A stretch of DNA of 47,093 nt from CAYMKL01 sp964390805 (GTDB lineage Bacteria > Chloroflexota > Anaerolineae > VGOG01). The position numbers were made by a program, and so were the translations under genes. Below the pieces are notes generated by a model. That model was not told the DNA's origin. It searched no databases and saw only the letters and a program-made list of their open reading frames with translations. Below are positions 16,071 through 25,126 of the stretch, piece by piece; positions within the stretch are counted from its first letter, which is position 1, and every line of letters starts with the position of its first letter. The stretch spans positions 1-47,093 of the forward strand of contig CAYMKL010000043.1 in the NCBI GenBank assembly GCA_964390805.1, written 5' to 3'.

Positions 16071-18878
16071 TCAATGGCTTCCTCCACCCTCTTGGAAAAC
16101 GAACCCCAGGTTAATATAGTGCACCAGACCTCCACTGTCCCCACGATCTGGCACTACCTCCTGCACTGACTTGATGATGAGACGGTCTCCTTGCCGCTCG
16201 GCGAGTCCGACAAAGGCCTCAACCACGGCGGGGTCGAACTGCACCCCAGCGTAGCCCCTCAGCTCGGAGACAATTTCACCCAAGGACATACCCCGGTGGC
16301 GGGGCCGGTCAGAGGCCATCACATCAACGGCATCGCCCACTGCCAGGACGCGCGCTTCCAGGGGAATCCGCTCCCCCCGCAGCCCGTCGGGGTAGCCATT
16401 GCCGTCCCACCGCTCGCGGTGGTGCCGAACAAAGGGTGCCAGGTGTTGCAGGCCCGGGTACGTCTTCAACAGCTCTGCCCCAAGGGCGGCGTGGGTTGGG
16501 GAGTATTGGCGCTCCTTCTCGGTTGCTTCGTCCGGCTTATGAACGATCTGCTTCGAGCCGGCAATCTTACCAATATCGTGGAGCAATGCCGCCCGGCGGA
16601 TGTGCTCAATTCGCTCAGCCGGCAGGTCCAGCTCCTTGCCAATGGCCGTCGCGTACGTCGCCACTTTAATGGAGTGGCCAGACATCTGAGCGTCGTGGGC
16701 ATCCACCATCCTGGCGAGGGTCATCAACAGGGCCTCATTGAGTTGTTGCATAGTTAGGCTAGCCTCGACGATCTCGCGGTTTGCGACTGAGAGCTCACGA
16801 TGCATGCCTCGCAGCTCCTCCACGCTATCCTGTGTCCGCTCCACATACTGCCTCTGTGCATAGTGCATCATGAATACGGGCAGTACGAACACCACCAGAC
16901 CCACCAGACCAAGAGCAAGGTAGGCTACGCTGGCGAACAGGCCCATCAGGCACAGCACCAAATAGTGGCCGCCCAGCCACCGGAACTCCTCATACCACGT
17001 GGCCGTCAAACTGGTCCCCTCCGACAGGCTGATGGCGGCGGCAACAAGGCCGGTGTCAATGGCGTAGTAAATCACAGCGGCGAGGGCAGCCGCGATTGCC
17101 AGCAAGGGCAAACCAGACAACTGCAACGGGATGTCTAGCAGGTCCATAACCAGCAGAGGCGCTAGCCCGGCCAAGACGTGCGTGGCCCAGTTGAAGGCCG
17201 TCTTGTAGGGAGGAGGCCGCATCCGCAAGTAGTGCATCAGAGCGATCGCCGCACTGGCGAAGGCCACACCAGGAACCCCAGCCAGCAGCGCAGCCGCGAA
17301 GTTGATCCCCGCCGAAACCGAGATGGTAGAGGTGCCACGCACGCGCACCTGCAGCATCTCTGCGATCATGGCCAGACCGGCCAGCAGCCCGATCGTGCCC
17401 AGGTCAGGCCAGGGACCCTGCGTGAAGCTCCGCATGGTCAACACTACCGCGGCCACAACGATCCCACCAACAAACGACCAGCGCAATGCTGGCGGATGCC
17501 TCGTCTCCGCATGCCGCTCTTCCTCGACGGGTGGCGTCGGTGCGATAGCAGGTGGGCTCACGGCCTGAGCCACACGTTCACTCTGGGGTGGGCCCTGTGA
17601 GGTCGAAATCGGCCTGGGGGCGAAAGCCACAAGATAGGGTGTCTCCACCCGATCTTCTACGGTTTCGTTGTCCAACTGGACGGTGCGGGGTATGTCTGAG
17701 GCACACACAACGCAATTGCGACCTCTGAGCTTGGCCTGGTACACGGCCACATCGGCCTCATGAATCAACAGGGTGGGCGTGTCCGCATCCAACGGAAAGG
17801 ACGCTACACCAAAACTCATCGTGGCTTTGATGGGTGTGGCGCTGGTCTTCACTTCAAAGTCAGCGGCCTCAATCGCCTTGCGCAGTCGCTCGGCAAAAGC
17901 CTTGCCCTCAATCAGCTCCACCTCGGGCAAGAAGATAGTGAACTCCTCGCCGCCGAAGCGGGCGGCGAGGTCGTATCCGCGAATGGTATCACGAATAATC
18001 TCGCCCACCCCCGTCAGGACGGCATCGCCCGCCAGGTGGCCATAGGTATTGTTGATGTTGCGCAGCAGGTCGAGGTCAGACATGATGACAGTGGCAGGCC
18101 GGCCAAGGCGCCTGGCCCGCTCTATCTCCATTTCGAACAGATTGACGAAGTAACGAGCGTTCAACAGACCGGTCTTCTCATCGGTCTGGGCCTCTTGCTT
18201 CAACTTCGGAACCATCAGCCCCCGCTGCATCAGCACCAAGGGTGAGAGCGCCGGGATGACCAACCAGGGGCTTAGTTTCCACAGCACGCCAACGACAAAG
18301 CCCAGCAGCAGCATGATGAGATCGGACACCAGGTTCTCCATGTTCAAGATGTCCGATTCCCTCCAGGACAGCCCCCGCGCCAGAAAGAGGGCCAGCCCGA
18401 TGAGGAGGTGATTGAGGAAAACGTAGGCCACCGCACCGGCGGTAACAGCTAACACTGCGGGTAGTGTGAGAAACCTGGTCGGGTCGGTGCTCAGAGTAAC
18501 GTGCAGCCGGTAGGCAGCGGACCCGGCGATGACGTGGGTGGCGATGTTGAAGGGCTGGATGTACCAGTCGCGCAGGAGGCGGCTGTCCTCCAGGCGCTTC
18601 TTTGCCCATTCAACCAAATGAGGAATAGCTATCAGGAGCACAAACAGGGAGGGAGGTAGCAAGAAGACACCCGCGAAGAAGAAGACCAGGTGAGGATAGT
18701 ATGACTGGTTAGCAGGGGCCTCTGCCTCAAACAGTTGTGCCAGGGTGGCCAGCAGGGTCAGGACTATAAAAGCCGGCCAGTGAACCGAAGATAGTTCGAG
18801 ATCAAGCACGGCCAGAGCACTCAGTGCGGCTCCTGCCAATAGGACGCTCCAGATGTAGACCCACGCACGTTTTGACAT
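16071..18878 (-). CDS. Membrane GGDEF / HD-GYP protein, paralogue with degenerate HD-GYP
   Basis: 935 aa, the same layout as the protein at 726-3701: membrane block (about 1-225), GGDEF with GGEEF at 309-313 and an RGYD inhibitory site before it, linker, second membrane block (about 420-630), coiled coil, HD-GYP. The GGDEF part is intact. The HD-GYP part keeps HDIGK (His767) and WDGNGYPDG, but the preceding metal-binding HHE is HRE, the KPGxL element reads KPDEA and RPYH reads RPRH, so phosphodiesterase activity may be weak or lost (inference). It may therefore act mainly as a c-di-GMP synthase. No riboswitch precedes it; it follows an HD-GYP fragment by 33 nt and may be co-transcribed with the subtilase operon upstream. 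Confidence 0.9.
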   Translation of the reverse strand: MSKRAWVYIWSVLLAGAALSALAVLDLELSSVHWPAFIVLTLLATLAQLFEAEAPANQSYYPHLVFFFAGVFLLPPSLFVLLIAIPHLVEWAKKRLEDSRLLRDWYIQPFNIATHVIAGSAAYRLHVTLSTDPTRFLTLPAVLAVTAGAVAYVFLNHLLIGLALFLARGLSWRESDILNMENLVSDLIMLLLGFVVGVLWKLSPWLVIPALSPLVLMQRGLMVPKLKQEAQTDEKTGLLNARYFVNLFEMEIERARRLGRPATVIMSDLDLLRNINNTYGHLAGDAVLTGVGEIIRDTIRGYDLAARFGGEEFTIFLPEVELIEGKAFAERLRKAIEAADFEVKTSATPIKATMSFGVASFPLDADTPTLLIHEADVAVYQAKLRGRNCVVCASDIPRTVQLDNETVEDRVETPYLVAFAPRPISTSQGPPQSERVAQAVSPPAIAPTPPVEEERHAETRHPPALRWSFVGGIVVAAVVLTMRSFTQGPWPDLGTIGLLAGLAMIAEMLQVRVRGTSTISVSAGINFAAALLAGVPGVAFASAAIALMHYLRMRPPPYKTAFNWATHVLAGLAPLLVMDLLDIPLQLSGLPLLAIAAALAAVIYYAIDTGLVAAAISLSEGTSLTATWYEEFRWLGGHYLVLCLMGLFASVAYLALGLVGLVVFVLPVFMMHYAQRQYVERTQDSVEELRGMHRELSVANREIVEASLTMQQLNEALLMTLARMVDAHDAQMSGHSIKVATYATAIGKELDLPAERIEHIRRAALLHDIGKIAGSKQIVHKPDEATEKERQYSPTHAALGAELLKTYPGLQHLAPFVRHHRERWDGNGYPDGLRGERIPLEARVLAVGDAVDVMASDRPRHRGMSLGEIVSELRGYAGVQFDPAVVEAFVGLAERQGDRLIIKSVQEVVPDRGDSGGLVHYINLGFVFQEGGGSH

Positions 18879-18911
18879 CGCCTCAACTCTTCGCTAGCTA
18901 GGTTGCACGCA

Positions 18912-19355
18912 TCAGCTTGTCAGATCAGCCACCATGCTCTTCTTCATGAAATACGGCACCTCTTCACCAATGCTGGCCAGCCCGGTCGGCCTTACGGATC
19001 TATCCACAGTGGCCACCGAATTCACGAAGAGATCCCCATCCTTCTCTTTTGTCAGGGCAAAGAAAGCAGCCACCACATCCGGGTCGAACTGCCGCCCAGA
19101 GCACCGGCCCACCTCCTCCATCACCTGTCTGAAACTGCGCGTAGAGCGATATGGACGGTCCGACAACATGGCATCCAGGGTATCTGCCAAAGTCAGAATG
19201 CGGGCCCCCAGGGGGATCTCCTCCTCCTCCAGCCCGTCAGGATAGCCTCCGCCGTCCCAGCGCTCGTGATGATGTCTCACCACGGGAACGAGATCCTGCA
19301 AGCCCCTCATCTGCCTGCGGTCGACTTGACCGAGTCCCAATTCACCGAATACCAA
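18912..19355 (-). pseudogene. HD-GYP domain fragment joined to VNWD-repeat DNA
   Basis: The frame carries the second half of an HD-GYP domain (VVRHHHERWDGGGYPDGL, ILTLADTLDAMLSDRPYRS, GRQFDPDVVAAFFAL) and a tail related to that of the 726-3701 protein (DLFVNSVATVDRS; KKSM). The first half, with HDIGK, is absent. Immediately upstream (19320-19350) the DNA is VNWDS repeat sequence read in another frame. The fragment therefore seems to have been cut and joined to the 3' end of a subtilase gene by recombination. Without the HD residues it cannot be an active phosphodiesterase. Confidence 0.8.
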
Positions 19356-19359
19356 TTCA

Positions 19360-22352
19360 CTATGACCCAGGCGACAGATGTTTCTTTCCTCTGAGGTCGT
19401 CCCAGAAGATACCGTTCCACTCCACGCCGAACCCCGAGTCCCGGTCCACGCCGTATCCCGAGTCCCGATTCACGCCGTACCCCGAGTTCCAATTGACCGA
19501 ATCCCAGTTGACCGAATTCCAGTTGACCGAGTTCCAATTGACCGAATTCCAGTTGACTGAGTTCCAATTCACCGAGTTCCAGTTCACCGAGTTCCAGTTC
19601 ACCGAGTCCCAGTTCACCGAGTCCCAGTTCACCGAGTTCCAGTTCACCGAGTTCCAGTTCACCGAGTTCCAGTTCACCGAGCCCCAGTTCACCGAGCCCC
19701 AATCGATGGAATCCCCCCCATTCACACTGGCCCAGTAGGCTATCAGAGCCGATTTGCACAGCATGTCGTGGGGCCTGATGCCCAGGTTGGCCGACTCCGT
19801 CGTGGTGCCTGTGACCGCCGCGTAGACATTGAGATAGCATTTCTTTCCAGAGCAGTCTGCGGTGTGCAGCAGGCGGTACTTCACCTGGGCAGGAGTCAAG
19901 TTGGGTTCGTCCTGCAGTAGCAAGGCGGCTGCGCCAGCCGCCATGGGGGCTGCCATCGAGGTACCACTCAGCCGGATGTAACTCCCGTTCAGCAGCACCC
20001 GGTCAGGGTGCTCGACACCCCATGAGGAATCACTGGACAGCACACTGATGATGTTGTAACCTGGCGCGAGGAGATCGGGTCTATAGAAGCCATCCACGCT
20101 GTTCCCATGCGACGAGAAGGGGGCTTGGGAGTCATCCGAGCGGTCGGGTGTATCATGTTCATCGGCCGCCCCGACGGTGATGATGATGGGATCGTTGGCC
20201 GGTGACGTGTTGGCTGTGTTATGCCCACCGGCTGGCCCCTTGTTGCCCACCGAGGCGACCACCACGATGCCGTTGAACCACAGGATCTCGGCAGCGGCAG
20301 TCAAGGGACTGAGGTGGTAGGACTGCTCCAGCGTCGAGTTCACCGACAGGTTGACCACGCGGATGTTGTGCACATCCTTGTAGGTCAACACCCACTGCAT
20401 GGCCCCGACCGTGTCGGACTCATAGGCCATCCCCGTGTCGTCGCTGATCCTCAGGCCGATCAGGTTGGCCTGGGGAGCGATGCCCACGTAGGCACTGTTG
20501 GAGAGACTGCCGTTCCCGCCGATGATGCCCGCCACGTGGGTGCCGTGCCCGTAGGTATCGGCTGCCGTGGTTGCATTGAGGCTGAGGGCCACTTGCGCCA
20601 GCAGGCGGTCACCACCGGCATCGGTGCCAAAGTCTGGGCTGTGTGAAATCCCACTGTCAACCACGGCGACCGTGATGCCCTGCCCCTGCACCCCCATGTC
20701 CCAGACTTGCCGTGCACCCAAGGTATCGAGATAGGTGTTCTCAGGGAGAGCGTACTCGATCTGAACGTTGTCGGCGACGAAGTACTCGTTGTAAGCACCG
20801 TACTTGTTCGACACCCGGAAGCGGATCGTGGTGCCCGCCGAGATGAAGCCTGAGATACCGAAGCTTCTCGAGCCTGAGGTCGCGCCGCTGATACCAGTGA
20901 TCGTCTCGAGTACCGTGTAGCTCGCGCCACCATCGCTTGACACCTCGACCGCGACCGCGTCATCATTGTCCACGCCGGAGGTGGTCTGGAAATCGAAGCC
21001 AAATGTGGCGCTTGTAACGCAGCCGGAGAGGTCCACGCGACGGGCGGCACTGGGCTGGCCACCGGTGTCTGGCCTGTCGTCCAGTCGCAACTTACCATCA
21101 ACAATCTGCACCTGGCCGGCCGTCGGGCCGACGCCACCTGCTTCGGGATCGTTCTCTACCCAATCGCCGGCCCAAACCTGCGTACCATCGTTGTTGCTGA
21201 ACGACACCGCGTTGAATTCATCGCGCACGGTCTCGGTGCCACCACTCGGCGCTGGATCGGGCGTGGAGGTGGGTGTTGGCTCCGGCGGGTTGGTTGGTGT
21301 CGGCGTGGGCGTGGGCTCGCTGCCACCACCCTCATATTCGATCTGAACGTTGTCGGCGAAGAAGTACTCGTTGTCAGCACCGTACTTGTTTGACACCCGG
21401 AAGCGGATCATGGTCTCCGCCGAGATGAAGCCCGAGATACCAAAGCTTCTCGAGCCCGAGGTCGCGCCGCTGATACCAGTGATCGTCTCGAGTACCGTGT
21501 AGCTCGCACCACCGTCGCTCGACACTTCCACGGCAACCGCGTCGTCCCAGTCCACTCCCCAAGAGGTCCGAAAATCGAAGCTAAACGTCGCAGTTGTACA
21601 TCCACCTGAGAGGTCCACCTTACGAGCAGCACTAGGCTCGCCACCCGTATCCGGACGGTCGTCTAGCCGCAGCGCGCCGTCAACAATCTGCACCTGTCCA
21701 GCAGTAGGACCTGCGCCACCATATTCTGGATCGTTCTCTACCCAATCGCTGACCCAAACCTGCGTACCGTCGTTGCCGCTATAAGAGACAGCGTTGAATT
21801 CGTCGCGCACGGTCTCNNNNNNNNNNNNNNNNNNNNNNNNNNNNNNNNNNNNNNNNNNNNNNNNNNNNNNNNNNNNNNNNNNNNNNNNNNNNNNNNNNNN
21901 NNNNNNNNNNNNNNNNGCGTACCGTCGTTGCCGCTATAAGAGACAGCGTTGAATTCGTCGCGCACGGTCTCTATGGTAACGGTGGCACTGACCACCGGCG
22001 CGTCCAAGCTCACCCAACGCACGCCGGCCGCCCTGGCCAGCTCCGGCACCGCTTTGGCCGGGAGCTCGGCGGCGAAGGCGTTGATGATCCACAGGTCCTT
22101 GGTGACCATGCCACCCATCCGGGCCACCAAGCCCTCCAGACTGGTGTCCCTCACCAGCTTCTGCACGATGACGCCCACCGTCTCCTCGGGGCGCTCTGCG
22201 GCCATGGCCAACAATAGCGGCTGGGCCCGAGGAGCTGCATCCGGCACCGGCGCCACGACCATCAACGGCAACAGCAGTGCCACCACCAGCAAGAACCTGA
22301 GAGCACTAGCCCATTGAATCGATTTCGAAGATGCAGTCAGTTTCTTGATCAT
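19360..22352 (-). CDS. Secreted subtilase (peptidase S8) with duplicated sandwich domains and VNWD/N repeats; assembly gap inside
   Basis: Treated as one gene interrupted by 100 N; the frame differs on the two sides only because the gap length is arbitrary. Start ATG at 22352 with an AAGGCGGA site. Order: signal peptide (MIKKLTASSKSIQWASALRF...), I9-type propeptide, at least two copies of a roughly 150-residue beta-sandwich-like domain (DEFNAV...NEYFxADNVQIEY) separated by a Pro/Thr linker, S8 domain with VVDSG, GHGTHVAG and LSGTSMAAP, then about 14 SVNWN/D repeats grading into SGYGVNRDSGYGVDRD. It ends KKHLSPGS with no membrane anchor; the VNWDS code continues past the stop in another frame into an HD-GYP fragment, so the original C-terminus was probably lost. 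Likely secreted and catalytically competent. Confidence 0.87.
19488..19705 (-). repeat. 15-bp tandem repeats coding SVNWN/SVNWD (about 14)
   Basis: Pentad repeats in the third subtilase, mixing SVNWN and SVNWD. They degrade at the 3' end (19400-19487) into GYGVNRDS-type units. Confidence 0.9.
21817..21916. other. Assembly gap of 100 N in duplicated domain DNA
   Basis: The same roughly 40-bp sequence (coding DEFNAVSYSGNDGT) flanks both sides of the N run. The gap therefore sits inside a tandem domain duplication and at least one more domain copy may be missing. Confidence 0.95.
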
Positions 22353-22433
22353 CTGATCCGCCTTTCAATCTAGGGATGGTTGCAATCGCTCGTTCCTTTG
22401 ATCGCATTAGGGCAGAAGTCGCACTTCGCCCTG

Positions 22434-22485
22434 CCTGGATGGCCAGATCCAGCCGCCTGGGCGACGGATCTGGCGATCCGTCGCC
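22434..22485. repeat. Double-hairpin REP-like element, copy 1
   Basis: A short palindrome CTGGATGGCCAGATCCAG (22435-22452) followed by a perfect stem GGCGACGGATC/GATCCGTCGCC (22460-22485). A near copy lies at 33102-33147. It is in the spacer between two subtilase genes and may stabilise or attenuate the polycistronic RNA. Confidence 0.7.
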
Positions 22486-22515
22486 AGCGTAAATGTCATA
22501 TTTGCCGCCATGCCT

Positions 22516-24045
22516 TTAGTCGTCCCAGTGCACACTATTCCAGTTGACCGAGTTCCAGTTGACGCTGTTCCAGTTGACCGAGTTCCAGTTAACGCTGTTC
22601 CAGTTCACCGAGTTCCAGTTAACGCTGTCCCAGGTGACGGGATCATCGCCCGTCCATAGCAGTTGGCTGGCCTCGGTACCGGTATTAGCGCTTTCGGTTG
22701 TGGTTCCATGGACTGCGGCGTAGGCATCCAGGTAACCCGCACCCGACCCGGTCCCGAAGGGGCGTGCGGTCGCCATCAGGCGATGCTTCACCTGATCGGG
22801 CGTCAGGCCTGGCTCATCCTGCAGCAGTAGAGCGACGGCACCGGTCACCACACCTGCGGCCATGGAGGTGCCTGACATGCGGAAGTAATACTTACCCCCG
22901 GTCTCGTTGGTGCAATCTATAAAGTGGTCACTGTGATTTTTGTATAATCTAGCCTTCTCGCCCGCCATGGTGCTGATGATATCCACACCCGGAGCCACCA
23001 GGTCTGGCTTGGCAAAACCGTCATACGTGGTGCCAAAAGCTGAGAATGGGGCCAGGATATCGTCACTGATGTCCGCCGTACCCATATCATCCGCTGCACC
23101 GACGGTGATCGCGAAGGGGTCGTTCGCTGGGGGATACAGGATACCGGTTTCGGGATCATCACCGTTGTTTCCACCCGAGACCACAACCACGACGCCGTTG
23201 AACCACAGGATCTCCAGTGCTGCGTCCAGTGGACTGGTGTGGTAGGACTCGGGGACGCTGCTGTTGAGCGACATGTTGACCACGCGGATGTTGTAGAGGT
23301 CCTTGTTGTCATACACCCACTGCAGACCAGCGACTACAGTTGAGATCGTGCCACCACCATGTCTATCACTCACCTTGACGGATAGGATGTCAACACCCGG
23401 GGCCACACCGACGTAGGCACCTTCTGAGACGCGACCATCCCCACCGATGATGCCAGTGACGTGTGTCCCATGGCCATACTTGTCCATGAGGTTTTCATCG
23501 GTGAAATTGACTTTGTCGAAGCGTCCTCGGAAATCTGGATGCCTGCGCAGGCCGCTGTCAATGACTGCCACGGTAATACTTTCACCGTTCAGCCCTTCTT
23601 CCCCAAGCGCAACCGCACCGATGACATCGGTATAGACATTCTGCCATTCAGCGGCGGCAGGGCAAGAACCACCCCCACTCTTCACGACGGGGGCATCTAG
23701 TGAGACCCAGCGCACGCCGGCCGCCCTGCTCAGCTTCGGCACAGCACCGGCCGGCAGCTCTGCGGCGAAGGCGTTGATGATCCACAGGTCCTTGGTGACC
23801 ACACCACCCAAGCGAGCTACCAGCGCCTCCAGCGTGGTGTCCTTCACCAGCTTCTGCACGATGACACGCACCGTCTCCTCGGGGCGCTCTGCGGCCATGG
23901 CCAACAGCACGGGCTGAGCTCGGGGAGTCATCTTCGGCGCCGGCGCCATCACCATCAACGGCAATAGCAGCGCCACCAGCAATAGGACGCTGAAAACCTT
24001 GTTCCATTCGATTAATCGTAAACGCACGACCTCTCTCTTGACCAT
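22516..24045 (-). CDS. Secreted subtilase (peptidase S8) with short VNWN repeat tail
   Basis: 509 aa. The ATG at 24045 is chosen for AGGAGG 5 nt upstream; an in-frame extension to 24078 has none. Order: signal peptide (about 1-38), I9-type propeptide (about 45-115), S8 domain directly after it with Asp163 (VIDSG), His192 (GHGTHVTG) and Ser394 (GTSMAAG), and the oxyanion Asn in SGGNNGDD. About seven SVNWN repeats end in SVHWDD at the stop. It is the compact form of the family: no sandwich domains, no propeller region and no anchor, so it is probably released. It follows a remnant gene in the operon led by the riboswitch at 24376-24563. Confidence 0.93.
   Translation of the reverse strand: MVKREVVRLRLIEWNKVFSVLLLVALLLPLMVMAPAPKMTPRAQPVLLAMAAERPEETVRVIVQKLVKDTTLEALVARLGGVVTKDLWIINAFAAELPAGAVPKLSRAAGVRWVSLDAPVVKSGGGSCPAAAEWQNVYTDVIGAVALGEEGLNGESITVAVIDSGLRRHPDFRGRFDKVNFTDENLMDKYGHGTHVTGIIGGDGRVSEGAYVGVAPGVDILSVKVSDRHGGGTISTVVAGLQWVYDNKDLYNIRVVNMSLNSSVPESYHTSPLDAALEILWFNGVVVVVSGGNNGDDPETGILYPPANDPFAITVGAADDMGTADISDDILAPFSAFGTTYDGFAKPDLVAPGVDIISTMAGEKARLYKNHSDHFIDCTNETGGKYYFRMSGTSMAAGVVTGAVALLLQDEPGLTPDQVKHRLMATARPFGTGSGAGYLDAYAAVHGTTTESANTGTEASQLLWTGDDPVTWDSVNWNSVNWNSVNWNSVNWNSVNWNSVNWNSVHWDD
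22526..22640 (-). repeat. 15-bp tandem repeats coding SVNWN (about 7)
   Basis: Alternating two near-identical 15-bp codings of SVNWN at the extreme C-terminus of the compact subtilase; the last unit is SVHWDD. Confidence 0.9.
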
Positions 24046-24123
24046 CTTAGCCTCCTTGAAATTGGGGACCGATCGCAACCGCCTTTTTGATCAGTCCACC
24101 CAGTACTTGCTATTCCAGTTCGC

Positions 24124-24348
24124 CTAGTCCCAGTTCACGCTACACAACTTGACGGGGGCACTGCCTGTCTGGGAAAGCCGGCTGGCCTTTGTTCCGATGT
24201 CCGAGTAGCTCGCACTAGCCCCCTCCGGTCCACAGAACAACCAGGGTGTCGCCATCAGAAGGAGCGCCACCAGCAGCGCCACCAGCAATAGGGCGCTGAA
24301 CACTCTGTACCATCTGCTGAATCCTTCATATCTCACTGCTTTCTTCAT
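24124..24348 (-). pseudogene. Remnant subtilase: signal peptide joined to a VNWD tail
   Basis: 74 codons. The N-terminus (FSRWYRVFSALLLVALL) matches the signal peptides of the neighbouring subtilases, then after about 25 unrelated residues it ends in LCSVNWD. Past the TAG the frame continues as ANWNSKYWVD before a second stop, clearly the decayed end of a repeat tail. The propeptide and catalytic domain are deleted. It is the first frame after the riboswitch, so it may still be translated as a short exported peptide, or may simply be a scar. Confidence 0.75.
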
Positions 24349-24375
24349 GATTTCCGCCTGTTTCTGGCACTCCAG

Positions 24376-24563
24376 AAAAGCAAAGCCGGGCTACTGACTC
24401 CAACTTCGCTGAGTCGACAGCCCGGCTATCCTTGCTCCTTGCACGTAGGACCTTGGCTTTGCATCTCTGCCTTGCTTCGGCAACCCGGCTGTCCTTGCTT
24501 TTTGGACGGAGGACCCGTGGCTTTGCGTCCCCACCTCTCGATGGGTTTGCCTTTTCGCTCGCG
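24376..24563 (-). promoter_or_regulatory. Tandem c-di-GMP-I (GEMM-I) riboswitch leading the second subtilase operon
   Basis: First unit complete: GGCAAACCC, GAGA-loop hairpin, GGACGCAAAGCC, CGGGTCCT, AGGACAGCCGGGTTGCCGA. Second unit: GATGCAAAGCC, AAGGTCCT, AGGATAGCCGGGCTGTCGA, without the GGCAAACC hairpin arm. It ends with a stem GCCGGGCTGTCGAC/GTCAGTAGCCCGGC and TTTGCTTTTC as terminator. This is the same one-and-a-half aptamer layout as 441-630. It heads the remnant gene and the subtilases at 24045-22516 and 22352-19360. Confidence 0.85.
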
Positions 24564-24618
24564 ATCTCTTCTGTTGTTGCGGTACGATGGCTGTATATTG
24601 ACTTCTAATCCTACATAT

Positions 24619-24690
24619 ATTTTACACGCTTTTGTCAGGCTTGTCTATCCGTAAACCTACGTAATTAATGTCAAAGAGCCCCGTAGTTTT
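24619..24690 (-). promoter_or_regulatory. Promoter with -35 TAGACA, 17-nt spacer, -10 TAAAAT
   Basis: -10 TAAAAT at 24619-24624 and -35 TAGACA at 24642-24647. The DNA upstream (TTAATTACGTAGGTTTACGGA and AAACTACGGGGCT) is shared almost base for base with the promoter at 25127-25208. Its transcript starts about 45-50 nt before the tandem riboswitch. It differs from P1-P4, so the second subtilase operon has a different initiation control. Confidence 0.65.
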
Positions 24691-25105
24691 AAGTAGCACT
24701 CTTGTCAGCCGGCCTTTGTCGGGGTCGGTCGCCTTGCGCCACCCGCCGGATGGCTGGCAGCAGGTCGGTGTTCAGAGTGGCTTTGGGGATGAACTCGCTC
24801 GCACCGGCCGCCAGCGCCGCCGACCGGTAGCCGTTAGTATCCAGCAGTGTCATAGCGATGATGCCCACTTCGGGCATCATGCTCCGCAGGCGGGCGATCG
24901 TGCCCAGGCCGGTCAAGCCGGGCATGCTCATGTCGAGCAGAATAACTTGCGGTCGCAGCTCCAGGGCGTGTGTCAGCGCCTCATCGCCTCCACCAGCCGC
25001 GCCGACGACGACCACCTCGTTGTGGTAGCACTCCTGCAAAAAGCGGGTGGCAATACGCAAAAAGGTCGGATTGTCGTCTACGAACAGAACGGAAACAGGG
25101 TTCAT
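24689..25105 (-). CDS. Stand-alone receiver-domain response regulator
   Basis: 138 aa, a single receiver domain: acidic pair VDDN, phosphoacceptor Asp58 (ILLDMSMPGLTG), Thr in AMTLLD and Lys in FIPKATL, followed by a short basic tail with no output domain. AGGGAGG sits 7 nt before the ATG. It has its own promoter (25127-25155) after the terminator of the kinase operon. It may act as a phosphate sink or relay for the kinases on either side. A separate transcription unit is likely. Confidence 0.88.
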   Translation of the reverse strand: MNPVSVLFVDDNPTFLRIATRFLQECYHNEVVVVGAAGGGDEALTHALELRPQVILLDMSMPGLTGLGTIARLRSMMPEVGIIAMTLLDTNGYRSAALAAGASEFIPKATLNTDLLPAIRRVAQGDRPRQRPADKSAT

Positions 25106-25126
25106 CTTTTACCTCCCTCTGTCTTT

